From: an uncultured Bacteroides sp.
Lineage (GTDB): Bacteria > Bacteroidota > Bacteroidia > Bacteroidales > Bacteroidaceae
Direction of reading: 5' to 3'
Length of the DNA: 64,000 bases
Assembly: GCF_963677685.1 (NCBI RefSeq)
Contig: NZ_OY782186.1
Span: forward strand, 2,914,001 to 2,978,000
The translations under genes were made by a program, and so were the position numbers. Below, in pieces: positions 28,130-36,320 of this stretch; position 1 is the stretch's first letter; every line of letters begins with the position of its first letter. Below the pieces are notes generated by a model, which saw only the letters and a program-made list of their open reading frames with translations, did no database searches and was not told the DNA's origin.

Positions 28130-28419
28130 TTTTTATTATTTATTTTTTCCAAAAAATATTTACTAGACCTAAATTTCATAGTGGTTTTCGTTGATATCTT
28201 GCATCGATCCCCTGTTTGTGGATTTCGTCCTATACGTTCAGGGCGCATGTAAGGTGAAAAGACTCCGAAATATTGTATTTTCACAGCACATCCTTCCTGT
28301 ATTTTATCAGCAATCAGATCATTGTATTCTTTAATAAATGTTTTCGCCAATGAATTGGTACAATTAAGGCGCTTTGCTAATTCTCGTGCAAAAGAATTTT
28401 TATTCACTATATCACTCAT
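28126..28419 (-). CDS. HU/IHF-family DNA-binding protein
   Basis: A 97-residue HU-like protein. KNSFARELAKRL begins the dimerisation helices, and YFGVFSPYMRPERIGRNPQTGD is the hallmark of the family, including the RNPQTG turn of the DNA-binding arm. It is the first gene of the capsule operon, 100 bp from the left inverted repeat at 28520. HU proteins assist site-specific recombination in other systems, so it could act on the neighbouring inversion or on operon transcription; that is inference. I see no UpxY/UpxZ-type regulators at the head of this operon. Confidence 0.9.
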   Translation of the reverse strand: MSDIVNKNSFARELAKRLNCTNSLAKTFIKEYNDLIADKIQEGCAVKIQYFGVFSPYMRPERIGRNPQTGDRCKISTKTTMKFRSSKYFLEKINNKK

Positions 28420-28519
28420 AGATCATGTTTGTTTTTTATAAAATAACTTTCATTTTTTTAGTAATAACTTCATCCTTTTCAAAGTTTATAAATAAAGAAC
28501 CCCGTAGCTCTTTCATTCT

Positions 28520-28545
28520 TTTCTGTTACTTTATGGGTAACGGAA
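28520..28545 (+). repeat. Left inverted repeat of invertible segment
   Basis: A perfect 26-bp match to the reverse complement of 28975-29000. Inside is a smaller palindrome, GTTAC-N7-GTAAC (28525-28541), the layout expected for a tyrosine recombinase core site with two binding arms and a 7-bp crossover region. The match stops abruptly at both ends. Confidence 0.9.
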
Positions 28546-28974
28546 CCATGTATATCTAAAGATGCTGCCGCTAAAAAACAATGAGAAGTATCTACAAAAG
28601 ACATTTTCAATATGAATCATAAGCTCATCAAAAAGCAAGTATATTTACATAAAAAAGAAGAAATAGATAATTAATGCTATCTAAAGTAGGTAGCAATTAG
28701 CTATAAATATTCAATAACTAAGATTTTAGAATCAATCTCAAAAAGTTATTTCTTGTATAAAATGATAAAAAAGAAAAAGTAATAAAAGAAAAGATTGTCC
28801 AACAAATTGTCTAAAGAATGAATTACTTCTATTTGACAAAGTAAAAATCAGAACAGATACATAAAAAAGTAAACTGTAAATAGCAAAATAGGCCATTTTG
28901 GGATGAGTAAAATGAAATTAGTCTAATTTTATTTGGTTATTTAATAAAATTATCCAATATTTGCCAAAGATAGT
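28546..28974. promoter_or_regulatory. Putative invertible promoter segment (429 bp)
   Basis: An AT-rich, gene-free segment bounded by perfect 26-bp inverted repeats, located between the capsule operon and a tyrosine recombinase gene. This matches invertible promoters that switch Bacteroides capsule loci on and off. The best promoter match (28932-28963) lies near the right end and points right; inversion would bring it to about 28557-28588 facing the HU gene, with a leader of some 130 nt. Confidence 0.75.
28932..28963 (+). promoter_or_regulatory. Candidate promoter inside invertible segment
   Basis: A TTTG -33 box (28932-28935), a 20-bp spacer and a -7 box AATATTTG (28956-28963), one mismatch from TAnnTTTG. 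In the assembled orientation it points right, antisense to the recombinase gene and away from the capsule operon. A leftward -7 match (TATCTTTG, 28965-28972) lacks a -33 box at the right distance. Confidence 0.5.
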
Positions 28975-29000
28975 TTCCGTTACCCATAAAGTAACAGAAA
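28975..29000 (-). repeat. Right inverted repeat of invertible segment
   Basis: Perfect 26-bp inverted copy of 28520-28545. It lies 68 bp past the stop codon of the recombinase gene. Confidence 0.9.
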
Positions 29001-29068
29001 GCTAAAAAAACATCCAATACACTTACAGAAGGTCGTCTCCTAAGAAGTACTTAGTTGATTTTTTCTTC

Positions 29069-30076
29069 TTAAAAAGAACTTTCGTACCCCAATTCGGGTT
29101 TCATTTCATCCCTTATATTTATTTTTAATCTTCCATTCAATTTATGACTACCTCCTGTAGATGAAGAAAAAACAAGAGCCAAGACTTTCTGATTAGCTCG
29201 CTTAAGCGTACGATTATCAAAAGAAGCAAGATAATTATAAGTAACTTTCTCCGAAGAATGGCCCAAAGACTCACTAATAACCGAAACAGGTACACCTTTA
29301 TGATAAGCAGCTGTGGCCCAAGAATGACGAGCCACATACGAAGTCAGATTTTTTTTCAAACCTAACAACTTAGATAATTTACGCAAATGCATATTATATA
29401 ATCTAAGTGCACTCTGATATTGTTTGTATTCATCTTCACCAATACGTGTAATGATAGGCAATAAATAGGGAGAATTTTGTACCTTCAAAGCGTACTTACG
29501 AAGAATGGCTAATGCACAAGGCTCCAAAGTAACAATCAACTGGCTTCCAGTTTTACTTCGATTGTAAGTGAGAACATTTCCTCGTATGTCACTTTTACGA
29601 AGATGAGCAAGATCTACAAAAGGAATACCCCGAAGATAAAAAGAAAGCAAGAAAAGATCTTTAGCAAAATTCAAATACAAAAAAGTACCATTCAACTCAC
29701 ATTCATACAATTTATGAATGATGCGGGGTGTAACGGCACGTTTATAACAAGTCTCAGTACCAGTAAAAACATAATCAAACAGACCAGAAGGAATTTCTGC
29801 CTTAATACGACTTTTAGCTTGATTACAAATAGAACGTAACATACGCATATATAAAGAAATCGTATTGCGTTTACAGCCTTCTGCCAACAAGTGCTGTTCG
29901 TACTCCATTAATAAAGAAAGATTCAAATCCGAAAAGCTTATTTCATCTCGTTTAGTAAATAAAAGTAAGCGCTTCAAGGCACTTTCATAAGAACGGGCTG
30001 TAGCATGTCTTCCAGAAGCCAATAATTCAGAACACAATTTTGTCGTAAACGCTTTTAATAAATTAGATCCTTTCAT
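29069..30076 (-). CDS. Tyrosine recombinase (likely local DNA invertase)
   Basis: A 335-residue site-specific recombinase. An N-terminal SAM-like core-binding domain (~15-105) is followed by a catalytic domain with FYLRGIPFVDLAHLRKSDI (box-I Arg), SKTG (Lys), the ARHSWATAAYHKG box, SLGHSSEKVT and the Tyr in TYNYL. All expected catalytic residues seem present, unlike the protein at 4911. The gene ends 68 bp from the right inverted repeat of a 429-bp segment and is transcribed towards it. Adjacent recombinases of this type invert capsule promoters in Bacteroides, so the same role is likely here. The C-terminal tail beyond the Tyr is about 55 residues, rather long. Confidence 0.88.
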   Translation of the reverse strand: MKGSNLLKAFTTKLCSELLASGRHATARSYESALKRLLLFTKRDEISFSDLNLSLLMEYEQHLLAEGCKRNTISLYMRMLRSICNQAKSRIKAEIPSGLFDYVFTGTETCYKRAVTPRIIHKLYECELNGTFLYLNFAKDLFLLSFYLRGIPFVDLAHLRKSDIRGNVLTYNRSKTGSQLIVTLEPCALAILRKYALKVQNSPYLLPIITRIGEDEYKQYQSALRLYNMHLRKLSKLLGLKKNLTSYVARHSWATAAYHKGVPVSVISESLGHSSEKVTYNYLASFDNRTLKRANQKVLALVFSSSTGGSHKLNGRLKINIRDEMKPELGYESSF

Positions 30077-30734
30077 TTGTTTATTATTATTATGTTTTAT
30101 TTATTTAGTATTTCTACTATCTATTTATTCACAAAACAATGAGAAGTCTAAAGTATACTAAAAAACACTTCTATAAAACAGACTTAAAATTATCCGGTTT
30201 TGTGTTTAACATTTAAAAATAAGATTATAACAAACAGTATAATCTAGTAATGTAAATTAATTAGAGCACAACAAACACTAATAATAAAGAAAAGTTATAT
30301 GATTTTTTAGTGTTGCCAATCATAGAAAAGATTACAACTTCTACAGCAATCAGAGATTACATAATTTTTAGTTTACTTCATGCACTATATCAAAGAAGCT
30401 ATATTTATAACAAAAGTATATTTTTTTTTGGCAAAAAACTTTTAAAAGACAAAAAAATCATCAAGATTTAAAAAAGCTGATCTCCTTTCACACCAATGAG
30501 AATATCTACAGAGTCTATTTTAAACAAAGATAAATAGATCTTTTTGGGTCAAAAAGGTTATGCTCTATCGCAAAACTTTGATCTTTTCTAAAGCTTACAC
30601 AAAAGACTTCTTTTTAAAAGCCTTGATGAAAGCCCTCATCATTCATTCTTAATTCAAACAGTAGTAATTTCAAAGAAATTAATACTCCTTTTTTAGAAAA
30701 GACTTATAATTTAAATAAAATTCAAGCCTATTTC
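30077..30734. other. Gene-free region between mfd and recombinase gene
   Basis: 658 bp of very AT-rich sequence with no convincing reading frame. It holds a minus-strand TATCTTTG -7 match at 30525-30532 with a TTTG box 17 bp upstream (30550-30553), and a perfect palindrome at 30223-30244. One of these may belong to the recombinase promoter. No strong terminator for mfd stands out. Confidence 0.5.
30223..30244. promoter_or_regulatory. Perfect palindrome upstream of recombinase gene
   Basis: GATTATA and TATAATC are separated by 8 bp, about 150 bp upstream of the recombinase start. It could be an operator or a recombinase binding site; chance is also possible in such AT-rich DNA. Confidence 0.3.
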
Positions 30735-33353
30735 TTAGCCCTCAGAAACATTCATTGCTATAATCTCTTGTAATATACTAACTGCTGTTTCAAGATTTGA
30801 AACAGATTTCACAACCATAGAACGTTTCCCTTGTTGATCACGCAAATCACAACGGCGAGTATATGCCATCATATAGCTAATAATTTTGCCAAATGCCACA
30901 CTCTGAAAGTAAGGGCTATCAGGATTAGAAACAAAGAAGAGCGTCATGCGACCAGCTTTAAGAAACACCTTCTCCGCACCAAGTTTAGCTGCCAAACGAC
31001 GTAAAGGAACAATACGCAATAATTCCTCGGTTTCAGGAGGGATGGGACCAAAACGATCTTCAAGACGGGTGCGAAAGGCATTTACATCAGCGTCTAACTC
31101 TAATTTATCAAGTTCACGATAAAGTAACATACGTTCACTGCTACCCGCCACATAATCGGCAGGTAACAATAGCTCCAGATCACTCTCTACCGAACATTCT
31201 TCAACAAATTGTTCTCCACTAATGACTCCATCTGTTTGCATCTCTTGAGCATACAATTCTGAAAATTCATCCGTTCTCAATTCATGTACAGCTTCACTCA
31301 AGATCTTCTGATAAGTTTCATAACCTAAATCGGCTATAAAGCCACTTTGCTCAGCTCCTAGCATATTACCCGCCCCACGGATATCAAGATCTTGCATTGC
31401 AATATGTATGCCGCTACCCAAATCACTAAAATTTTCAATAGCCTGCAATCGTCGACGGGCTTCAGGAGTAAGACCTGATAGCGGAGGAGCTAACAGATAG
31501 CAAAAAGCTTTCTTATTACTACGCCCTACACGACCACGCATCTGATGCAAATCACTCAAACCGAAGTTCTGTGCCTGATTAATAATAATGGTATTGGCAT
31601 TCGGTATATCGATACCACTTTCAATAATAGTAGTAGCAATTAGTACATCATAATCATAATTCACAAAATCAAGAATAATCTGTTCCAAAGCAGCCGGTTC
31701 CATTTGCCCATGACCGATAGCAATACGACAATCCGGTATCTGTCGGAGTATCATCATCTTCAACTCAGGTAAATTTGAGATCCGGTTATTCACAAGGAAA
31801 GCCTGACCGTTACGACTCATCTCAAAATTGATAGCATCCGCAATGACCTCTTCATTGAATGTGTGCACTTCTGTCTGTATCGGGTAGCGATTGGGAGGAG
31901 GAGTCGAAATAACGCTCAGATCACGAGCTCCCAGCAATGAGAACTGTAAAGTGCGGGGTATGGGCGTTGCCGTCATAGTTAATGTATCCACATTTACTTT
32001 TAGCTGACGGAGCTTCTCTTTCACACTAACACCAAATTTTTGTTCCTCATCTATGATAAGCAAACCTAAATCCTTAAAAACAATATCTTTACCTAATATT
32101 CGATGTGTACCTATTAGAACATTAACCTCTCCTTCTTTTAGAGACTTTATAACAGCACGAGCTTGAGCTGTTGTGCGAGCTCGACTTAAATAATCAACCC
32201 TACAGGGAAGCCCTTTTAAGCGATCGCGAAAAGTCTGAAAGTGCTGATAAGCCAACACCGTAGTGGGAACCAACACAGCAACTTGCTTATTATCAGCAAC
32301 TGCTTTAAAAGCAGCACGGATAGCGATCTCCGTTTTACCAAAGCCAACATCTCCACAGACAAGACGATCCATAGGTACATTACGCTCCATATCATGCTTC
32401 ACATCAGCTGTAGCTTTACTCTGATCAGGAGTGTCCTCATATATAAAACTTGCTTCCAATTCTCTCTGGAGAAAACTATCGGGACTATAAGCGAAGCCTT
32501 TTTCTTCACGCCTTTGTGAATATAGTTTTATCAAATCACGAGCTATATCTTTTATCTTAGTCTTAGTACGTTCTTTTAGTTTCTCCCACGCACCGGTGCC
32601 TAGTTTATTCAGCCGTGGAGCTTCACCCTCTTTCCCTTTATATTTTGAGACTTTATGCAACGAATGAATGGATACAAAAACCACATCATTATTTTGATAA
32701 ACCAACTTAATAACTTCTTGTGTAGTATTTCCATTAGGCATACGTACCAAACCGGCAAAGCGTCCCACTCCATGATCGGTATGTACCACAAAATCTCCTG
32801 GAGTAAACTGATTAAGCTCCTTTAGTGATAAAGCCACTTTTCCGGATCTAGCTTTATCGCTTTTTAAGTTGTATTTATGAAAACGATCAAAAAGTTGATG
32901 ATCAGTAAAAAAACACATCCGTAGAGTATTATCAACAAAACCCTCATGCAAAGTACGTTCTACGCCCGTAAAAGAAATATGATCTCCTCTATCTTCAAAA
33001 ATAGCACGGATACGCTCAGTTTGCTTCGTGCTATCACTACAAATGTAAATAGTGTAATTATCTTGCAAATAGCTTTTAAAAGAATCTGCTACCAAGTCAA
33101 AGTTTTTATGAAAAATAGGCTGGGCAGTAATATCAAAAGAAACTTTAGCATCTGGAACTCCCGTAGGTTTATTACCAAATTCTAAACGACAAAAGTCAAG
33201 TGAACGAACAGCGAATTCGCTTCCATCAATAAATTTGCCTTCGAGACTGAACTTTGCTCCTTCCTCACTCTCTTGTGCTAAAATAGCCTGAGCAGTCAAA
33301 GCCTCATCATATACCGCTTGTATACGCTCACGCAACCAAAGAGAATCTTTCAT
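30735..33353 (-). CDS. mfd: Transcription-repair coupling factor Mfd, C-terminal part (frameshifted gene)
   Basis: 872 codons covering most of Mfd: the end of the UvrB-like module, the RNA-polymerase interaction domain (FVVHTDHGVGRFAGL), the RecG-like translocase with GDVGFGKTE (Walker A), LLIIDEEQ and TATPIPRTL, and the TRCF C-terminal domain. Its ATG is the Met in a conserved LAMKDSLWLRERI stretch, not a true start: the same frame stays open upstream (PENTILAMKD). Together with 33350-34108 it makes a normal-length Mfd of about 1124 residues, so a single base appears to be missing near 33370-33390. Mfd removes stalled RNA polymerase and recruits UvrA. Confidence 0.9.
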   Translation of the reverse strand: MKDSLWLRERIQAVYDEALTAQAILAQESEEGAKFSLEGKFIDGSEFAVRSLDFCRLEFGNKPTGVPDAKVSFDITAQPIFHKNFDLVADSFKSYLQDNYTIYICSDSTKQTERIRAIFEDRGDHISFTGVERTLHEGFVDNTLRMCFFTDHQLFDRFHKYNLKSDKARSGKVALSLKELNQFTPGDFVVHTDHGVGRFAGLVRMPNGNTTQEVIKLVYQNNDVVFVSIHSLHKVSKYKGKEGEAPRLNKLGTGAWEKLKERTKTKIKDIARDLIKLYSQRREEKGFAYSPDSFLQRELEASFIYEDTPDQSKATADVKHDMERNVPMDRLVCGDVGFGKTEIAIRAAFKAVADNKQVAVLVPTTVLAYQHFQTFRDRLKGLPCRVDYLSRARTTAQARAVIKSLKEGEVNVLIGTHRILGKDIVFKDLGLLIIDEEQKFGVSVKEKLRQLKVNVDTLTMTATPIPRTLQFSLLGARDLSVISTPPPNRYPIQTEVHTFNEEVIADAINFEMSRNGQAFLVNNRISNLPELKMMILRQIPDCRIAIGHGQMEPAALEQIILDFVNYDYDVLIATTIIESGIDIPNANTIIINQAQNFGLSDLHQMRGRVGRSNKKAFCYLLAPPLSGLTPEARRRLQAIENFSDLGSGIHIAMQDLDIRGAGNMLGAEQSGFIADLGYETYQKILSEAVHELRTDEFSELYAQEMQTDGVISGEQFVEECSVESDLELLLPADYVAGSSERMLLYRELDKLELDADVNAFRTRLEDRFGPIPPETEELLRIVPLRRLAAKLGAEKVFLKAGRMTLFFVSNPDSPYFQSVAFGKIISYMMAYTRRCDLRDQQGKRSMVVKSVSNLETAVSILQEIIAMNVSEG

Positions 33354-34108
33354 CGCAAGAATCGTATTTTCGGGAATAAAGTTAAAAAAGATGTATTATT
33401 AGCATTGGATAAAGCCAAATTCGGCACAATCACAACATTTTTTTTCTTCTCTCTTGAAAGCTGAGTATCCACCTCAAACGCACGAATACTATCAACCTCA
33501 TCACCAAAAAAATCTATGCGAAAAGGGTATTCTGATGAAAAAGAAAACACATCAATAATACTGCCCCTCACAGCATACTGACCAGGTTCATAAACATAAT
33601 CTACCTGTTCAAACCCATAGCTATTCAAAACCTCTATAATAAAATCGGTACCTACTCGCTCATTAACAGCTAACTTAAGAGTTTTTTCTTTCAAGTTATC
33701 ACGAGAAACCACTTTTTCTCCCAAAGCATCCGGATAAGTAACAATACAAACGGATGAGTCATTCTTCTGTACCCGACTAAGAACTTCTGTACGAAGAATT
33801 TCATTCGCTGCATCTTTTTGTCCATATTTTACAGCTCTGCGAAAAGAAGAGGGGAAAAACAATACATTCTCTCCTCCCAGTACCTGAACAAGGTCATGAT
33901 AAAAATAACCGGCTTCTTCAAGATCGCCTAATACAAAGAGATAAGAATTACTGCTTCGCTGGAATAAAGCGGTCGCAAAAAAGGAGAATGCGGAAGCGCA
34001 TAATCCTCCACAAAAAAGATGTTTTATAGAAGAATCTTTAAGTAATTTATTGACCGCTTCCGTATTTGGATGAGCAGCATATAATTGTTGAAGTTCGGTG
34101 ATTGTCAT
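33350..34108 (-). CDS. mfd: Transcription-repair coupling factor Mfd, N-terminal part (frameshifted gene)
   Basis: 252 codons matching the N-terminal UvrB-like module of Mfd, including EPGQYAVRGSIIDVFSFSSEYPFRIDFFGDEVDSIR. The frame ends SFLTLFPKIRFLR then stop, where Mfd proteins continue with a segment like PENTxLAMxDxxWLRERI. That continuation is present in another frame and runs into the gene part at 30735-33353, with which it overlaps by 4 bp (ATGA). Real mutation, assembly error and, less likely, two coupled polypeptides are all possible. Confidence 0.85.
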   Translation of the reverse strand: MTITELQQLYAAHPNTEAVNKLLKDSSIKHLFCGGLCASAFSFFATALFQRSSNSYLFVLGDLEEAGYFYHDLVQVLGGENVLFFPSSFRRAVKYGQKDAANEILRTEVLSRVQKNDSSVCIVTYPDALGEKVVSRDNLKEKTLKLAVNERVGTDFIIEVLNSYGFEQVDYVYEPGQYAVRGSIIDVFSFSSEYPFRIDFFGDEVDSIRAFEVDTQLSREKKKNVVIVPNLALSNANNTSFLTLFPKIRFLR

Positions 34109-34140
34109 CGTTAAATTCTATCAAAAAGCTAATTAGGGCA

Positions 34141-34148
34141 CAAAAGTA
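34141..34148 (-). promoter_or_regulatory. Candidate -7 box for mfd
   Basis: Minus-strand TACTTTTG fits TAnnTTTG and lies about 33 bp upstream of the mfd start at 34108. No clear -33 box. Confidence 0.45.
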
Positions 34149-34201
34149 CTAAATTATACTTAGTTTTATCGCCCTATATTTCATTAGTAAGGGAAAAACA
34201 G

Positions 34202-34209
34202 TATTTTTG
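34202..34209 (+). promoter_or_regulatory. Candidate -7 box for the glycosyltransferase-pyrC operon
   Basis: TATTTTTG fits TAnnTTTG, 27 bp before the start at 34237. It is divergent from the mfd promoter in a 128-bp intergenic region. Confidence 0.5.
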
Positions 34210-34236
34210 CCTGTGAATTTAACATAAGTTCTTAAT

Positions 34237-34980
34237 ATGCAAACATCGGACAGCATTGTAATTATCCCCACTTACAATGAACGGGAGAATATTGAAAGTA
34301 TTATTCGTGCCGTTTTCAATCTTGAAAAAGTTTTTCATATTCTTGTAATAGAAGACGGCTCTCCGGATGGAACAGCTGAGATTGTAAAAGATCTTCAAAA
34401 AGAATTCCCCGAACGACTATTTATGATGGAAAGAAGAGGTAAGTTGGGCTTAGGAACAGCTTACATTACGGGATTCAAATGGGCATTGAAACATGACTAC
34501 GAATATGTCTTTGAGATGGATGCCGATTTTTCTCATAATCCTAGCGATTTACCACGACTTTATAAAGCATGTTATGAAGATGGAGCAGATGTAGCAATCG
34601 GTTCACGTTACGTAAGTGGAGTAAATGTTGTTAATTGGCCTATGGGACGTGTATTAATGTCATATTTTGCTTCAAAGTATGTTCGCACTATCACAGGAAT
34701 TCCTGTACATGATACCACAGCCGGATTTAAATGTTACCGTCGGCAAGTGCTAGAAACAATTGATCTTGATGCTATTCGCTTCAAGGGCTATGCTTTCCAA
34801 ATCGAAATGAAATTTACAGCTTTTAAATACGGCTTCCATATAACAGAAGTTCCTGTTATTTTCATAAATAGAGAATTAGGAACATCCAAGATGGACAGTA
34901 GTATCTTTGGAGAAGCCGTTTTTGGAGTTATTAAATTAAAATTAAGCAGTTTATTCTGTAAATATCCTCAAAAAAAATGA
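34237..34980 (+). CDS. Polyprenol-phosphate mannosyltransferase-like GT2 (DPM1-like)
   Basis: A 247-residue soluble GT2 of the dolichol-phosphate-mannose synthase type: IVIIPTYNERENIE at the start, VIEDGSPDGTAEIV, and the metal site EMDADFSHNPSDL (~95-107). It lacks the C-terminal membrane domain found in some relatives. It would charge a polyprenol phosphate with mannose or a similar sugar from GDP/UDP-sugar. It overlaps pyrC by 4 bp. Confidence 0.88.
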   Translation: MQTSDSIVIIPTYNERENIESIIRAVFNLEKVFHILVIEDGSPDGTAEIVKDLQKEFPERLFMMERRGKLGLGTAYITGFKWALKHDYEYVFEMDADFSHNPSDLPRLYKACYEDGADVAIGSRYVSGVNVVNWPMGRVLMSYFASKYVRTITGIPVHDTTAGFKCYRRQVLETIDLDAIRFKGYAFQIEMKFTAFKYGFHITEVPVIFINRELGTSKMDSSIFGEAVFGVIKLKLSSLFCKYPQKK

Positions 34981-36320
34981 AACGTACACTTATAAAAAAT
35001 GCTATAATTGTAAATGAAGGCAAAAGCATAAAAGGCTCTGTCATCATTGAAAATGAAAAAATAGCGGAAATAATTACCTCTGAAAAAGATAGTAATATTA
35101 CCTGTGAAGAAGTTATTGATGCAACAGGATGTTATTTATTACCTGGAATCATTGACGATCATGTACACTTCCGCGACCCAGGTCTGACGCATAAAGCCGA
35201 CATATCAACAGAAAGTGCGGCAGCAGCAGCTGGTGGAGTAACTTCCATTATGGACATGCCTAATACGAGTCCTCTTGTTGTCAATTTAGATACCTTAAAT
35301 GCTAAGTTTGATCTCATGGCAGAGAAATCTACAGTAAACTATTCTTGCTACTTTGGAGCAACGAATCATAATTACAGTGAATTTCCAAAACTTGATCCTC
35401 ATAAAGTATGTGGGATTAAATTATTTATGGGTTCTAGCACAGGAGATATGTTAGTAGCACGCATGAACAGCCTCTTAAACATTTTTGGTGGAACAGATTT
35501 ACTGATTGCTGCTCACTGTGAAAATCCCGATATAATAAAAGCTAATACCGAGAGATACAAAAAAAAATATAGTGAAGCTCAGGAAATTCCTATCCATCAC
35601 CACAAAGATATCCGATCAACGCCAGCTTGTTATGAGTCCTCCAAGTTAGCTGTCAAATTAGCTCAAAAAGCAAATGCTCGTCTGCATGTACTCCACATCT
35701 CAACAAAAAGGGAACTTGCGTTGTTTGAGAATAAACCTTTGGTTGAAAAAAGAATCACAGCCGAAGCTTGTGTTCCACATCTCTTATTCATGTCAGTAGA
35801 TTACAAAAGAGAGGGTGCAAGAATCAAATGTAATCCTGCCATCAAATGCGAAAGGAATAGAGACCATATAAGAGAAGCTCTGAATACCGGATTGATAGAT
35901 GTTATAGCAACTGACCATGCCCCTCATTTGCTAACAGAAAAAGAAGGCGGTGCATTAAAAGCTGCATCTGGAATGCCTATGATACAGTTTTCACTGGTTA
36001 GCATGCTTCAACTCGTTGATGAAGGTGTATTCACCATCGAAAAAATGGTAGAGAAAATGTGCCATGCGCCAGCCATCATTTATGATATTAACCAACGAGG
36101 GTTTATTCGCCAGGGATATCAAGCCGATCTTGTGTTAGTAAAACCAAATTCAAGATGGCAACTAACTAAAGAGATGATTTTAAGTAAATGTCAATGGAGC
36201 CCTTTAGAAGGGAATGTTTTCAACTGGAAAGTAGAAAAGACTTTTGCTAACGGTCACTTGATCTATTCTGGAGGAGAGATAGACAATGAATACCGAGGAC
36301 AACAATTAAGATTTAGATGA
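34977..36320 (+). CDS. pyrC: Dihydroorotase
   Basis: A 447-residue amidohydrolase that closes carbamoyl-aspartate to dihydroorotate in pyrimidine synthesis. Metal and substrate residues are visible in DDHVHFRDPGLTHKAD (~59-74), GIKLFMGSSTGDM (the Lys that is usually carboxylated), AAHCEN, LHVLHISTKRE and ATDHAPHL (catalytic Asp). Length and motifs fit the Bacteroidetes class of bacterial dihydroorotases. It overlaps the upstream gene and the downstream methionine-synthase-activation gene by 4 bp each. Confidence 0.93.
   Translation: MKRTLIKNAIIVNEGKSIKGSVIIENEKIAEIITSEKDSNITCEEVIDATGCYLLPGIIDDHVHFRDPGLTHKADISTESAAAAAGGVTSIMDMPNTSPLVVNLDTLNAKFDLMAEKSTVNYSCYFGATNHNYSEFPKLDPHKVCGIKLFMGSSTGDMLVARMNSLLNIFGGTDLLIAAHCENPDIIKANTERYKKKYSEAQEIPIHHHKDIRSTPACYESSKLAVKLAQKANARLHVLHISTKRELALFENKPLVEKRITAEACVPHLLFMSVDYKREGARIKCNPAIKCERNRDHIREALNTGLIDVIATDHAPHLLTEKEGGALKAASGMPMIQFSLVSMLQLVDEGVFTIEKMVEKMCHAPAIIYDINQRGFIRQGYQADLVLVKPNSRWQLTKEMILSKCQWSPLEGNVFNWKVEKTFANGHLIYSGGEIDNEYRGQQLRFR

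Noticed and set aside
28574..30146. A shared 15-mer (AAAACAATGAGAAGT) at about 28577 and 30134
   Set aside because: The match does not extend and is not far from chance in such AT-rich DNA.
30624..30641. A TGATGA/TCATCA hairpin after mfd as a terminator
   Set aside because: The 6-bp stem is weak and no clean T run follows on the minus strand.
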